Shown in pieces: positions 25,832-33,757 of a stretch of DNA of 64,000 nt. The position numbers and the translations under genes were made by a program. This DNA is from Dehalococcoidia bacterium (GTDB taxonomy: Bacteria; Chloroflexota; Dehalococcoidia; SpSt-223). The notes below the pieces were generated by a model, which worked only from the letters and a program-made list of their open reading frames with translations, made no database searches and was not told the DNA's origin. The stretch is taken from NCBI GenBank assembly GCA_025054935.1, contig JANWZD010000004.1:159120-223119 (forward strand), given 5' to 3'. How positions within the stretch are numbered: the first letter of the stretch is position 1; each line of letters starts with the position of its first letter.

Positions 25832-27004
25832 TCAGTCCCCGGTTCTTTCGGACCGGGGACAGTTCTTTTCGGCAGGATGGGCGATGGGGAGGGGAAACCG
25901 GATGGTCGCGACCGTGCCGCCGTTCGAGTGAAGTTCGAGCGTGCCTTTCAGGTCGTCCGCGATGAGGGCGCGCGCAATCCGCAGCCCGAGGTTCTGTCCC
26001 TCATCAAGCGAGAACCCCGGCGGAAGCCCAACCCCGTTGTCGATGACCCGCATCTCGCCCATCCCCTCGACCGTCGCAAAGACCACCTCGATGCGGCCCT
26101 CCGGCTGGCCGCGCAGTCCATGCTCGATCGAGTTGCTGATCAGTTCGTTCAGCACGAGGGCGAGCGAAGTCGCAGCTTTCGTCGGGAGAGGCCAGGCCTC
26201 GCCTCGGACGCTGATGTCGATCGGCTGGTCGCCGGCGAGGGCGCGCACGGCAATCGCGGCGACCCGCGTCGCCAGCTCTCCCATGTTGTTGGACTCGCCC
26301 GCGTCGGGCGTGAGAAGGTCGTGAACGGCAGCGATACACCGCACGCGGGCGAGGCTCTCGCGCAGCGACTCCGCCGGCGGCTTGGTGATCCCGTTGGCGA
26401 TCTCGAGCGAAAGGAGGTCAGCGATTGTCTGGAGGTTGTTGCGGACGCGGTGCTGCATCTCCTGATTGAGCAGCAGCAGCTGGCGGTTGCTGCGTTCGAG
26501 CGCTTCCTCGTTGCTCCGGATGATCCGGTCGCGCGCTTTCAGATACTCCTCCGAGATGGCGAACAGCTGGAGGTCGATCGCGGCATTGATGCGGGCGACC
26601 GCAGCGAGCACGTCGCTCGGCACGGCGAGCCAGAGGCGGCGAGCAAGCATGCGCTGCACAGTCGACTGGACGGCAGCGCGGAAGAGCGAGAGCGGCTGCA
26701 GCAGGTCGCTCAGTTCGAGTTCGTGCTCGATGCCCCACAGCGCGCGCTCGGCACCCCAGCGCGACGCTTCGGAGGCGACTTGGGACTCTTCCTCCGGGGT
26801 CTCAGCGCGGAGAGCGGCGACCAGCAGCCGAAGGTTATCGCGCCCACGGGCGACGATGCTTTCTGCGTCGCGTCGGGGGGTGTGGAGCTGGGCGTCGGCG
26901 AGGAGGCGGTGCCACTCCTGAAGGACGAGATGCTCGTGACGCTCGAGGTAGCGCGCAGTCTGTTCGAGCGCCAGCCGCCGCAGCCAGCGGAAGAGGGGGT
27001 TCAT
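25832..27004 (-). CDS. HisKA_2-family sensor histidine kinase, cytoplasmic
   Basis: 390 residues without membrane segments. The N-terminal ~150 residues are helical, resembling RsbR/RsbRD-type sensor regions. A coiled coil (YLKARDRIIRSNEEALERSN) leads to the phosphoacceptor helix LNQEMQHRVRNNLQTIADLL of the HisKA_2 type. The ATPase has N box NELISNSIEHGL, G1 DNGVGLP and NLGLRIARALI, and ends GGTVATIRFP. HisKA_2 kinases often act in stress pathways with PhyR- or NarL-type partners. No response regulator is adjacent, so it is an orphan here. Start ATG at 27004, 5 nt after the recombinase stop. Confidence 0.9.
   Translation of the reverse strand: MNPLFRWLRRLALEQTARYLERHEHLVLQEWHRLLADAQLHTPRRDAESIVARGRDNLRLLVAALRAETPEEESQVASEASRWGAERALWGIEHELELSDLLQPLSLFRAAVQSTVQRMLARRLWLAVPSDVLAAVARINAAIDLQLFAISEEYLKARDRIIRSNEEALERSNRQLLLLNQEMQHRVRNNLQTIADLLSLEIANGITKPPAESLRESLARVRCIAAVHDLLTPDAGESNNMGELATRVAAIAVRALAGDQPIDISVRGEAWPLPTKAATSLALVLNELISNSIEHGLRGQPEGRIEVVFATVEGMGEMRVIDNGVGLPPGFSLDEGQNLGLRIARALIADDLKGTLELHSNGGTVATIRFPLPIAHPAEKNCPRSERTGD
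25835..25868 (+). terminator. Terminator after the primary sigma gene, inside the 3 prime end of the kinase gene
   Basis: Perfect 9-bp stem (25835-25843 with 25852-25860), loop TCTTTCGG, then AGTTCTTTT. The stem also encodes the last residues of the convergent histidine kinase, which ends at 25832. Confidence 0.75.
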
Positions 27005-27009
27005 CTGCG

Positions 27010-27891
27010 TTAGCGGCGCGCTCCGGCTGCTGGCTGCACGCGCTCGTAAATCTGGGTGGTCGTGATCGAAGCGTGGCCGAGCAGTTCTTGGACCGACTTC
27101 AGGTCGGCGCCCTCTGCGAGCTTGTGGGCGGCGAGGCTATGTCGCAGCGTATGGGGGGTGATAGCCACCTCCAGCCGCGCAGCACGGGCGTGCGCCTTGA
27201 TGATGAGCCAGAAGCCTTGCCGGGTAAGCCGCTCGCCCCGGTGATTGACGAAGAGGGCGTCATGATCAGGGGCGCGCACGAGCAGCGGCCGCGCCTCGAC
27301 GAGATAGGTCTGCACCGCGGCAGCAGCAGGAGCAGGCACGGGGAGGATGCGCTCTCGCCCTCCCTTGCCGACACAGCGGACAAAGCCGGCCAGCAGGTTG
27401 ACATCCGCCACGTTCAAAGCGACGAGCTCTGAGACCCGCATTCCCGTGGCGTACAGCAGTTCGAGCATCGCCTTGTCGCGCCGCGCTTCCGGGGTGTTCA
27501 GGCGTGCCGGCTGCTCGAGGAGCCGAGCGATGTCCTCCACCGAAACGGCGCGCGGCACGGGCTTCCCCACCTTGGGGCATTCAAGGTCTTCGGTGGGGTC
27601 CGCGCTGATAATGCCGCCGGTGCGAAGGAAGCGGAAGAACGATTTGAGCGCAGCAACTTTGCGGGCAACCGTTGCGGGCGCATACTTGCGCTCGCGCAAG
27701 GAGAGGACATAGCTCTGGGTATCCTCCGCGGTGACGGCAGACCACTCCTCGAGCAGCTGAACAGCGGGGCATTCGGCGCGCAGCCAAGCGACAAACTGGG
27801 AGAGGTCATTCCGGTAGGCCGCCAGCGTATTGGGCGAGAACTTCCGCTCAATCTCGAGGAAACTTAGGAACTCAATGACATCCGTCTCCAC
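27010..27891 (-). CDS. Tyrosine recombinase, XerC/XerD type
   Basis: About 293 residues, usual Xer length. SAM-like N-terminal DNA-binding domain (FLSFLEIERKFSPNTLAAYR), then the catalytic domain with Arg in ATGMRVSELVAL, Lys in VGKGGRERILPV, HTLRHSLAAHKL (His-x-x-Arg), and LLGHASITTTQIYERV (His and the Tyr nucleophile). All catalytic residues are present. Chromosome-dimer resolution is the likely role; it is not flanked by att-like repeats or cassette genes. GTG at 27891 is preceded by GGAGGGCGATTC; the longer frame to 27951 adds only non-family sequence. Confidence 0.92.
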   Translation of the reverse strand: METDVIEFLSFLEIERKFSPNTLAAYRNDLSQFVAWLRAECPAVQLLEEWSAVTAEDTQSYVLSLRERKYAPATVARKVAALKSFFRFLRTGGIISADPTEDLECPKVGKPVPRAVSVEDIARLLEQPARLNTPEARRDKAMLELLYATGMRVSELVALNVADVNLLAGFVRCVGKGGRERILPVPAPAAAAVQTYLVEARPLLVRAPDHDALFVNHRGERLTRQGFWLIIKAHARAARLEVAITPHTLRHSLAAHKLAEGADLKSVQELLGHASITTTQIYERVQPAAGARR

Positions 27892-27963
27892 GAATCGCCC
27901 TCCGCTCGCTCGTGGCCAGCTCGCGTGGGAGAGGCTTGGCCTCCCTCGCAATGGGGGATTGTA

Positions 27964-29229
27964 TCACCGAGCGACGCCCGATTCGTCTACTTCGCTCCGT
28001 CGGTCACCTCGCACCTGTCGGCGAAGGTCGAGCGTTGGCGTTTCGGCCAGCGTACCGGCAGGGCCGTCGGCAGCGAGCCGCGCTGTTGTCGAGTTGGCGA
28101 AGTAGGGGAAGGTGAAGCGTGTCCGCTCACCGGGACCAAGCCCCGGCACGGGGAGGAGCCGAGCAGTAAGGGGCTTCTCGAGCAGAACGGCGAGCGCGGC
28201 GACATCAAGCAAAATGCCGGTCAACTGAGCCTCGGTCGTCTCGCCCGGCAGGGGGATGGTGTCGAGCCCGGCACCGCAGACAGCCGACATAAGGAGAAGG
28301 GTGTCGAGCGTGATTGTCCCTTCCGCGTGACGCTCAGCGAGGACGCTGTCTTCGAGCAGGGGGAGCATCACCCCGGAAAATCCGCAGCGCGGGAGGTCGA
28401 CGCGCCGCAGCGTGTCGGCAAGGAAGGCGACCGCTGCCAAGGTGCCGGGACCGCCGAAGCGGACGCCAAGCTGCTCAAGCGCAGCAACAATGCTGCGGTC
28501 TGGGGTGGGGAAAGGAGCAAGCGTCAGGTCGATCCCGGCGAATCGCACTTCTTCTTCTTCGCGGATGAGCGCGTGCGCAATCGCGGCGAGACGCCCGCCC
28601 ACCGCTTCCAGCGTCGCGACGAGGCGATCTCGGCAGGCGGCAAGCGTCCCCGCGCTGAACGCTGCAACGGCGAGGTCGGCCGCTTCGAGCGCAAGGGCGA
28701 ACTGGGGAGAACCGCCGTCGTGATACCCGGTCGGGAAGAAGGGACCGCCCGGCGGTGTACAGGCCTGAACGGCGAAGCGAAGGTTGCCCATACCGTGGTC
28801 GGTCGCGCGCGCAAGCCGCTGAATTGCGCGCGCGCAGGCGCGTGCAGCGACGACGGAGACCCCTCCCTCGGCGTGCCCGATCTGCACCGAGCCGAACAGG
28901 CGCTCTGTAGCGAGAAGAGCGTCGGCGAGTGCGTCGCCCCACGCTAGCGGTGCGGCAGGAGAGGCAAGGCGCGCCGGCCCAAGCGCGGCGTAGTCGACCC
29001 CTGCGGCGAGTGCTGCTGCCTCCAGCCGCCGCGCCAGTTCGACCAGCGCGCCGGGGTCGTCGAGCGCCTCATCGACTGGCTGCGTAGTGAGGCGGAGGGT
29101 ATCCACCTCGAACCCGCCGGCGCGGAATGCCGCTGCGCTTCGCGCAAGAAATGCGGCGCTCTTGGCAACTGTTGTCTCGAGCGTTTGCGGGGTGATGGAG
29201 ATGCCGAGCGTGATGGCGCGAAGGCGCAC
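27964..29229 (-). CDS. DUF711 (UPF0210) family protein
   Basis: 421 residues. It follows the family from start (MRLRAITLGISITPQTLE) to end (LPGETTEAQLTGILLDVAAL; KPLTARLLPVPGLGPGERT; FPYFANS). Two short Gly-rich segments (GGPFFPTGYHDGG; CGFSGVMLPLLEDSVLA) are the strongest conserved blocks. No experimentally defined activity is known to me; the fold is distantly related to glycyl-radical/PFL-like annotations in some databases, which I would not rely on. It precedes the recombinase with 72 nt between them. Confidence 0.88.
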   Translation of the reverse strand: MRLRAITLGISITPQTLETTVAKSAAFLARSAAAFRAGGFEVDTLRLTTQPVDEALDDPGALVELARRLEAAALAAGVDYAALGPARLASPAAPLAWGDALADALLATERLFGSVQIGHAEGGVSVVAARACARAIQRLARATDHGMGNLRFAVQACTPPGGPFFPTGYHDGGSPQFALALEAADLAVAAFSAGTLAACRDRLVATLEAVGGRLAAIAHALIREEEEVRFAGIDLTLAPFPTPDRSIVAALEQLGVRFGGPGTLAAVAFLADTLRRVDLPRCGFSGVMLPLLEDSVLAERHAEGTITLDTLLLMSAVCGAGLDTIPLPGETTEAQLTGILLDVAALAVLLEKPLTARLLPVPGLGPGERTRFTFPYFANSTTARLAADGPAGTLAETPTLDLRRQVRGDRRSEVDESGVAR

Positions 29230-29256
29230 GGAAGTGCTCCTCTGCAGAGGTAATAC

Positions 29257-29712
29257 TCAGGAACGCGGTTCGCGAGAGGAGGGAACGCCCGCTTGGCAGG
29301 CGGGGCAGAGGCCAAACAGCTCGACGCGGTGAGAGGAGAGAACGAAATGCTCCTGCTCGGCAATCCGTTGGATCTCGCTCTCGAGCCCGGCGAGCTCGAA
29401 GGGGATGACGCGCTCGCACTGGGTGCAGACGAAGTGATGGTGGTGCCCCATATCGCAGACGGTGTAGCGATGGCAGCCGTTGTCGCCATGCACCCGGTTG
29501 AGTACGCCGATCTGCGCTAGGAGGTCAAGGGTACGAAATACCGTCGCTCGGCCGATGGAGGGGTCGACGGAGTCGACCCACGCGACGACATCGTTTGCCG
29601 TGAAGATGGTGTCCCGGTCTGCCACGCTATCGATAACGACGCGACGGCTTGGGGTAACCGAGTAGCCGCGCTCATTCAGGAGGCGACTGATCTGTTCGCT
29701 TCGCCTGCTCAT
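29257..29712 (-). CDS. fur: Fur-family metalloregulator
   Basis: 151 residues. Winged helix: LLNERGYSVTPSRRVVIDSV ... SIGRATVFRTLDLLAQIGVL. The dimerisation/metal domain contains HHHHFVCTQCERVIPFE (His cluster and first Cys pair) and LFGLCPACQAG (second Cys pair, structural zinc). Regulates iron, zinc, manganese or peroxide genes; the subtype cannot be fixed from sequence alone. ATG at 29712 is preceded by AAAAAGGAG; an extended -10 promoter lies 20 nt further upstream. Confidence 0.92.
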   Translation of the reverse strand: MSRRSEQISRLLNERGYSVTPSRRVVIDSVADRDTIFTANDVVAWVDSVDPSIGRATVFRTLDLLAQIGVLNRVHGDNGCHRYTVCDMGHHHHFVCTQCERVIPFELAGLESEIQRIAEQEHFVLSSHRVELFGLCPACQAGVPSSREPRS

Positions 29713-29731
29713 CAGCCCGCTCCTTTTTGCC

Positions 29732-29740
29732 AGTATAGCA
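29732..29740 (-). promoter_or_regulatory. Extended -10 promoter element of fur
   Basis: TGC-TATACT on the minus strand (29740-29732), a strong extended -10; the -35 region is poor. The same nine bases recur before acpS (52411). Confidence 0.55.
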
Positions 29741-29883
29741 CCCGCGCCTGCGAAACAGCGGGCGCTCTGGGTGCTTGCTGGGGAGAGCAGGGTCGCGTTC
29801 TCAGCTACAGCTTGTGCGCACAAGGACGCTGTGCTAGCATGCGCGCCCAGCAGACGCTCACCGAAGGCGAGGGAGGGAAGGCG

Positions 29884-30024
29884 ATGGAGGCCTACTGCGT
29901 CAAGTGCAAGGCGAAGCGCGAGATGAAGGATACCAAGCAGGTGACGATGAAGAACGGCAAGCCAGCGACCGAGGGGACATGTCCGGTCTGCGGAACGAAA
30001 ATGTTCCGTATCGGCGCTGGGTAG
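29884..30024 (+). CDS. DUF5679 mini zinc-ribbon protein
   Basis: 46 residues. YCVKCKAKREMK and CPVCGTKMFRIG form two CxxC knuckles around a short lysine-rich loop, the complete DUF5679 domain. It probably binds one zinc ion; role unknown, possibly nucleic-acid or ribosome associated by analogy with other one-ribbon proteins. GAGGGAAGGCG precedes the ATG. Alone between fur (divergent) and flgE (convergent). Confidence 0.88.
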   Translation: MEAYCVKCKAKREMKDTKQVTMKNGKPATEGTCPVCGTKMFRIGAG

Positions 30025-30049
30025 TGGCCTGTCGAGCCGTCGAAAGGGG

Positions 30050-30069
30050 CGACCGGCAGCTGCCGGTCG
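30050..30069. terminator. Palindromic hairpin between the DUF5679 gene and flgE
   Basis: A perfect 20-bp palindrome centred at 30059/30060 between convergent genes. It can form a stable hairpin on either strand but lacks a proper U tract, so bidirectional termination is probable rather than certain. Confidence 0.5.
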
Positions 30070-30157
30070 TCCTGGCTTAATGCGCGCTGCTGTGCCTTGC
30101 GGGCACGGGAGCCAGTGCCGCACTGGGGGGCTGCCGTTGCGCGGCCGACGGCGCCGG

Positions 30158-31102
30158 CTAGCGCTTCAGGTTGAGCAGCTCCTGAAGAATCTCGTCGGCA
30201 GTGGTGACTGCACGGCTGTTGACCTGAAAGCCGCGCTGGGTGACGATCATCGCGCTCATCTGCCCGGCGATATCAACATTCGACATCTCGAGGGTGCCGG
30301 GCATGATCTCGCCGCGGCCGCCGGTGCCTGCCACCCCTGAGACATTATTCGCCACTTCCTGGGCCGTGGGCGCGGCGGGGGCGCCGGCGAGCAGTCCTGC
30401 GGCGGGCGTCCACTCGAACATGTTGCTGCCGACCCGCTGCAGGCCCGACGGATTGGGGAAGTTGGCGATGGCGATCTGGGCGATCGGGGTGGCAGTGCCG
30501 TTCGCGGTGTAGCCGGTGACCACGCCGTTGGGTGAAACGGCAAAACTGGCATAGGTGCCCGGCGGAATGATGATCGGGACGAGCGGCGCGCCCGGCGCAG
30601 GGTTTGCGGTCTGCTGCCCGGCTGGGATGGCGTAGCCGAGGACAACCATGCCGTTCGACGGATTGACGAGACGGCCGGTAGCGTCTACATCGAACGAGCC
30701 GTCGCGGGTATAGGTGATCCGAGGTGAGGGCGCACCGCCGCCCCCGGGCACCGGGGTCAGGTCAGACAGGACGAACATCCCATTGCCTTGGATCGCGAGG
30801 TCGGTCGTTCGGCCGGTGTTTTGAAAGCTGCCTTGCGCTTGGATGGTGTCGATACTCGCCAAACGCATCCCGAGGCCGATCTGCGAGGGGTTGACGCCGC
30901 CGAGCCCTTCGGGCGCTCCGCCCCCTCCGGCGCCGGCAGGGGCGCGAGGCCCGGAGATCGTCTGGGAAAGCGCCTCTTGGAAATTGGCGCGTCCGGATTT
31001 GAACCCGATGGTATTCACGTTGGCCAAGTTGTGCGCAATGACATCGAGTGCTGATTGATGATTGCGCAGCGAGGAGACCGCCGAAAACAACGATCGAAGC
31101 AC
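30158..31102 (-). CDS. flgE: Flagellar hook protein FlgE-type
   Basis: 314 residues of the flagellar rod/hook family. N-terminal signature LDVIAHNLANVNTIGFKSGR, the FlgE-like GVNPSQIGLGMRLASIDTIQ followed by TDLAIQGNGMFVL, and the C-terminal helix SNVDIAGQMSAMIVTQRGF. The QIGLG and DLAIQGNG blocks favour hook protein over the distal rod FlgG, although the length is between the two. Exported and polymerised outside the cell. Last gene of the flgC-fliE-fliK-flgD-flgE operon, adjacent to the hook-cap gene as expected. Confidence 0.87.
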   Translation of the reverse strand: MLRSLFSAVSSLRNHQSALDVIAHNLANVNTIGFKSGRANFQEALSQTISGPRAPAGAGGGGAPEGLGGVNPSQIGLGMRLASIDTIQAQGSFQNTGRTTDLAIQGNGMFVLSDLTPVPGGGGAPSPRITYTRDGSFDVDATGRLVNPSNGMVVLGYAIPAGQQTANPAPGAPLVPIIIPPGTYASFAVSPNGVVTGYTANGTATPIAQIAIANFPNPSGLQRVGSNMFEWTPAAGLLAGAPAAPTAQEVANNVSGVAGTGGRGEIMPGTLEMSNVDIAGQMSAMIVTQRGFQVNSRAVTTADEILQELLNLKR

Positions 31103-31104
31103 CG

Positions 31105-31521
31105 CTAGCTCCCTTCAGAAGAAATCTCGGTGACCGCGCTGAGCGGGAGACGCTGCTCACCGAGGTAGAGTGCCGGCTCGCCGCCGGAAAGCGTGACGCG
31201 GCTGACAATGCCTGAGACCGTCTTGCCGTCGAGGGTGGCGCTAACCCGCTTGCCGATCAGGGCGCTCGTCTGACTGAGCTGAGAGAGCGCGAGCAGGCTC
31301 GCCATCGCTTTGCTCAACTGCTCCAGCTTCTGCAGCGACTCAAATTGCGCCAGCTGGGCGATAAATTCGGTGTCCTTCGTCGGCTCGAGCGGATTTTGAT
31401 ACTGCAGCTGAGCGGCGATCAGCTTCAGGAAATCGGTCTGCTTGGCCAGCGCTCGCGATGCGGACGACGCTGGCGGGGCAGTGGGCGGCGCAGGGGGGAT
31501 CGTGCTGATTGGTGTGGTCAT
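31105..31521 (-). CDS. flgD: Flagellar hook-capping protein FlgD, short form
   Basis: 138 residues. The conserved N-terminal assembly region is intact: DFLKLIAAQLQYQNPLEPTK and FIAQLAQFESLQKLEQL. After it there is only a short beta-strand region (LIGKRVSATLDGK; GIVSRVTLSGG). Typical FlgD is over 200 residues with tudor-like and fibronectin-like domains, so this one lacks the insert that forms the outer cap domain. Two nt separate it from flgE and 3 from fliK. Confidence 0.88.
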   Translation of the reverse strand: MTTPISTIPPAPPTAPPASSASRALAKQTDFLKLIAAQLQYQNPLEPTKDTEFIAQLAQFESLQKLEQLSKAMASLLALSQLSQTSALIGKRVSATLDGKTVSGIVSRVTLSGGEPALYLGEQRLPLSAVTEISSEGS

Positions 31522-31524
31522 CGC

Positions 31525-32634
31525 CTAAATCCGATAGTCGATCCGCCCGGAGGCGGCGGTCTGCGCCAAGGGGAGGGCGCGGTCGGCCGGCTCGTCGTGA
31601 ACGCGCTCGCGGCGGGATGCTGGAGTTGGAGGGCTCCAAGCGCTGGAACCGCGCCCAAAAGGCGTGTTGGCATCGAACCCGCTGCTCAGCCGGGCCGCAA
31701 TGTCGATGGCGAGAGTGCGCCCATCGGGAGGACGAAGGGTCGCGCGCAGCTCGGCCAGCCCGGCAGAGAGCAGTTCGCGGGCCTTCTCGTCGGCGGCAAG
31801 AACGATCTGGATGGCCGTTGGGCTGACGCGCACGGCGACCTCAACGGTGCCGAGCGACTCAGGCTGCAGCGTGATGCGGAACTCGCTGGTCTGCTCGAGC
31901 CGGCCGGCAAGCCGCGGCGCGATCTGCTCTACAAGCTGGCGCGGCGCGATCTCCCGGGCCGTTGGACGGCTGTTCCCCTGCGCCGGCGCAGCTGGAGCGA
32001 GGGGAAGAGGCCGCACGCCCTCGCCGACGGAAAGAAGAGGCTCGGCTGCGGGCGCTTCCGGCCTGCTGAGGTCGGTCTCGGCGCCAAACCGGGAGAAGTC
32101 GGCCTCAACTGCAGGGCTGGAGAGGGCAATCTCGGCTGCGGGTCCAGCGCTGTCGGAGAGCGCGAGCGGCTCGAGCGTAAGCGCTGCCGGAGCGACGAGA
32201 TCGTCTCCGGCGACAGTCTGGATGAGAGCGGCGAGATCGGCAACTGTCGCAGCGCTGGGGGATGATGCGCCGGCAACACCGGCGGCAGGGGAGGCAACGG
32301 CCACGAGCGGCGCTGCTGCTGCATTCCCGCTTCCTGGGATCTCGGCGGCGGCTCCAGAGGAGAGGGCGCTGAGGAGGAGTACGACCGTCGGGTCAGGAAA
32401 GAGCGGCTCTGGCTCGTCGCGCGGCACTGTCGTTTCGTCGAGCGGCTCCTCGGGGGAGGTTGGGTCGTCGCTGGGCGAGCGAGCAGCGTCTTCCGCCGGC
32501 GGCCGCGCTGTGGTCGAGGCGGTTCTCCCCACGGCGGCGAGCGCGGCGGCAAATTCTCCGCGCCCGCCTGCAGCGCGGCCGGAGGAGGGGGGCGCGGAAA
32601 CGATATCGGGCGGAGCTACCGGCGCAATCATCAT
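31525..32634 (-). CDS. fliK: Flagellar hook-length control protein FliK
   Basis: 369 residues. A long Pro/Ala/Ser-rich low-complexity region (residues ~1-240) acts as the extended ruler; the C-terminal Flg_hook domain (ITLQPESLGTVEVAVRVSPT, then VLAADEKARELLSAGLAEL) is the substrate-specificity switch that contacts FlhB. Position between fliE and flgD fits. Overlaps fliE by 4 nt. Confidence 0.85.
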   Translation of the reverse strand: MMIAPVAPPDIVSAPPSSGRAAGGRGEFAAALAAVGRTASTTARPPAEDAARSPSDDPTSPEEPLDETTVPRDEPEPLFPDPTVVLLLSALSSGAAAEIPGSGNAAAAPLVAVASPAAGVAGASSPSAATVADLAALIQTVAGDDLVAPAALTLEPLALSDSAGPAAEIALSSPAVEADFSRFGAETDLSRPEAPAAEPLLSVGEGVRPLPLAPAAPAQGNSRPTAREIAPRQLVEQIAPRLAGRLEQTSEFRITLQPESLGTVEVAVRVSPTAIQIVLAADEKARELLSAGLAELRATLRPPDGRTLAIDIAARLSSGFDANTPFGRGSSAWSPPTPASRRERVHDEPADRALPLAQTAASGRIDYRI

Positions 32635-32936
32635 ATTGTCATCCGCATCACTTCTTGGTACGCCTCGACGATCTTGTTGCGCACTTGAAGCCCGAATTGG
32701 AAAGCGAGGCTGCTCTGTTCTTGCGCAATCATGACGTCGTGCAGGTCGACCAGCTCGCCGGCAGCAAAAGCCTGCGCTTTCGCGTCGGCGTTCGCTTGCA
32801 GATCAGCGAGCGCTCCAATAGCGGCGGTCAGCATTCTGCTGAACAGGTCGGCGTTTGCGCCGTCGGCGTGAGCTGCATTGCTGCTGAGTGGGGGGAGGTG
32901 GGGACTAATCCTTCCGATCGCGCCGATCTCAGCCAT
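32631..32936 (-). CDS. fliE: Flagellar hook-basal body complex protein FliE
   Basis: 101 residues. The C-terminal half (GELVDLHDVMIAQEQSSLA, then FQFGLQVRNKIVEAYQEVMR) is diagnostic of FliE, which links the MS ring to the rod. Length normal. It follows flgC by 11 nt. Confidence 0.92.
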   Translation of the reverse strand: MAEIGAIGRISPHLPPLSSNAAHADGANADLFSRMLTAAIGALADLQANADAKAQAFAAGELVDLHDVMIAQEQSSLAFQFGLQVRNKIVEAYQEVMRMTI

Positions 32937-32947
32937 CGTGCTCCTCG

Positions 32948-33391
32948 CTACTTCCCGATCTCGAGCGCCTTGAGCGCCATCTGCTTTGCGGCGTTCAAGA
33001 CAGTGACATTCGCTTGGTAGGCCCGGGTCGCCGCTAGCAGGTCAACCATTTCGACGACTGGGTTCACATTGGGATAGGCGACATAGCCTGCGGCATCGGC
33101 GTCAGGGTGGGTTGGGTCATAGACGAGGCGCGGGGGGGTGTCGTCTTGGAAGACAGCGGTCACCTCGACGCCGTCATACGCTGGCCCGCTCGCGCCGCGA
33201 AACCGGTCCAGCACGAGACTGAAGGGCGTCGCGCCGCGGGGGAGAAAGCGCACCAATTCACGCCGGTAGGGACCGCCGTCGGCAGTGCGCGTGGTTTCGG
33301 CGTTCGCCACGTTGTTTGCAATCACGTCCATGCGCACTCGCTGGGCCGTCAGCCCGGAGGCGCTGACGCGAAGGGCATGGAGGATGCTCAT
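32948..33391 (-). CDS. flgC: Flagellar basal-body rod protein FlgC
   Basis: 147 residues. N-terminal rod motif LRVSASGLTAQRVRMDVIAN then NVANAETTRT, and C-terminal GYVAYPNVNPVVEMVDLLAA plus RAYQANVTVLNAAKQM, all FlgC-specific. First gene of the minus-strand flagellar operon; flgB, usually just upstream, is absent here. GGAG lies before the ATG. Confidence 0.94.
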   Translation of the reverse strand: MSILHALRVSASGLTAQRVRMDVIANNVANAETTRTADGGPYRRELVRFLPRGATPFSLVLDRFRGASGPAYDGVEVTAVFQDDTPPRLVYDPTHPDADAAGYVAYPNVNPVVEMVDLLAATRAYQANVTVLNAAKQMALKALEIGK

Positions 33392-33757
33392 TGGATGCTC
33401 CGGCGGTGTGCTGCCCCAACCCTAGAGGGCTTGAACTGCAGGGAATATCGGGAAACTCCTTACCTGCGCGCGCTCTTCCCCGGAACTTTGCGTTGCCCTT
33501 GCCCTCGGGAGGAGATATCGCGCTTCAGGGGACTGGCAAGCTGATGACGCCCGGCAGCCTGGGTCGGAAGCGGCAAGCAGCCCGGGGGACGGGTAGTCCT
33601 GCCTCTTGAAGGCAGATGGTCCTAGAGGGAACACGGGACCCTTGTCAGGAAACTTTGGGACGACCGTGGGGACTAAAGTTGCGACTTTCGGCCCTGCGTT
33701 GCTTCAGGCGCTGCTCCCTACACTGCGGCTACCACAACGCTGCAAAGCGGAGGAGCG
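33392..33757. promoter_or_regulatory. Divergent flagellar control region with DosR/NarL-like palindromes
   Basis: 366 nt without a gene. It contains repeated elements of the form GGNACTTTNG. Two are near-palindromes that overlap by 2 nt: GGGACTAAAGTTGC (33669-33682) and GCGACTTTCGGCCC (33681-33694). Further half-sites occur at GGAAACTTTGGGAC (33648-33661) and GGAACTTTGCG (33482-33492). A sigma-28-like CCCGATAT (minus strand, 33452-33445) lies before flgC but without a well-spaced -35. A small hairpin occurs around 33599-33615. The NarL-type regulator immediately downstream is the obvious candidate ligand. Confidence 0.5.

Noticed and set aside
27010..27891. Integrase of a mobile element
   Set aside because: It has XerC/D length and composition, and no att-like direct repeats, cargo genes or tRNA are next to it.
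30158..31102. Calling this gene flgG (distal rod)
   Set aside because: The QIGLG and DLAIQGNG blocks, length over 300 residues and adjacency to flgD favour FlgE; FlgG is not fully excluded.
33540..33720. c-di-GMP or other riboswitch upstream of the motility operon
   Set aside because: A small hairpin is present but none of the conserved aptamer cores I know can be found; the repeats look like protein-binding DNA sites.
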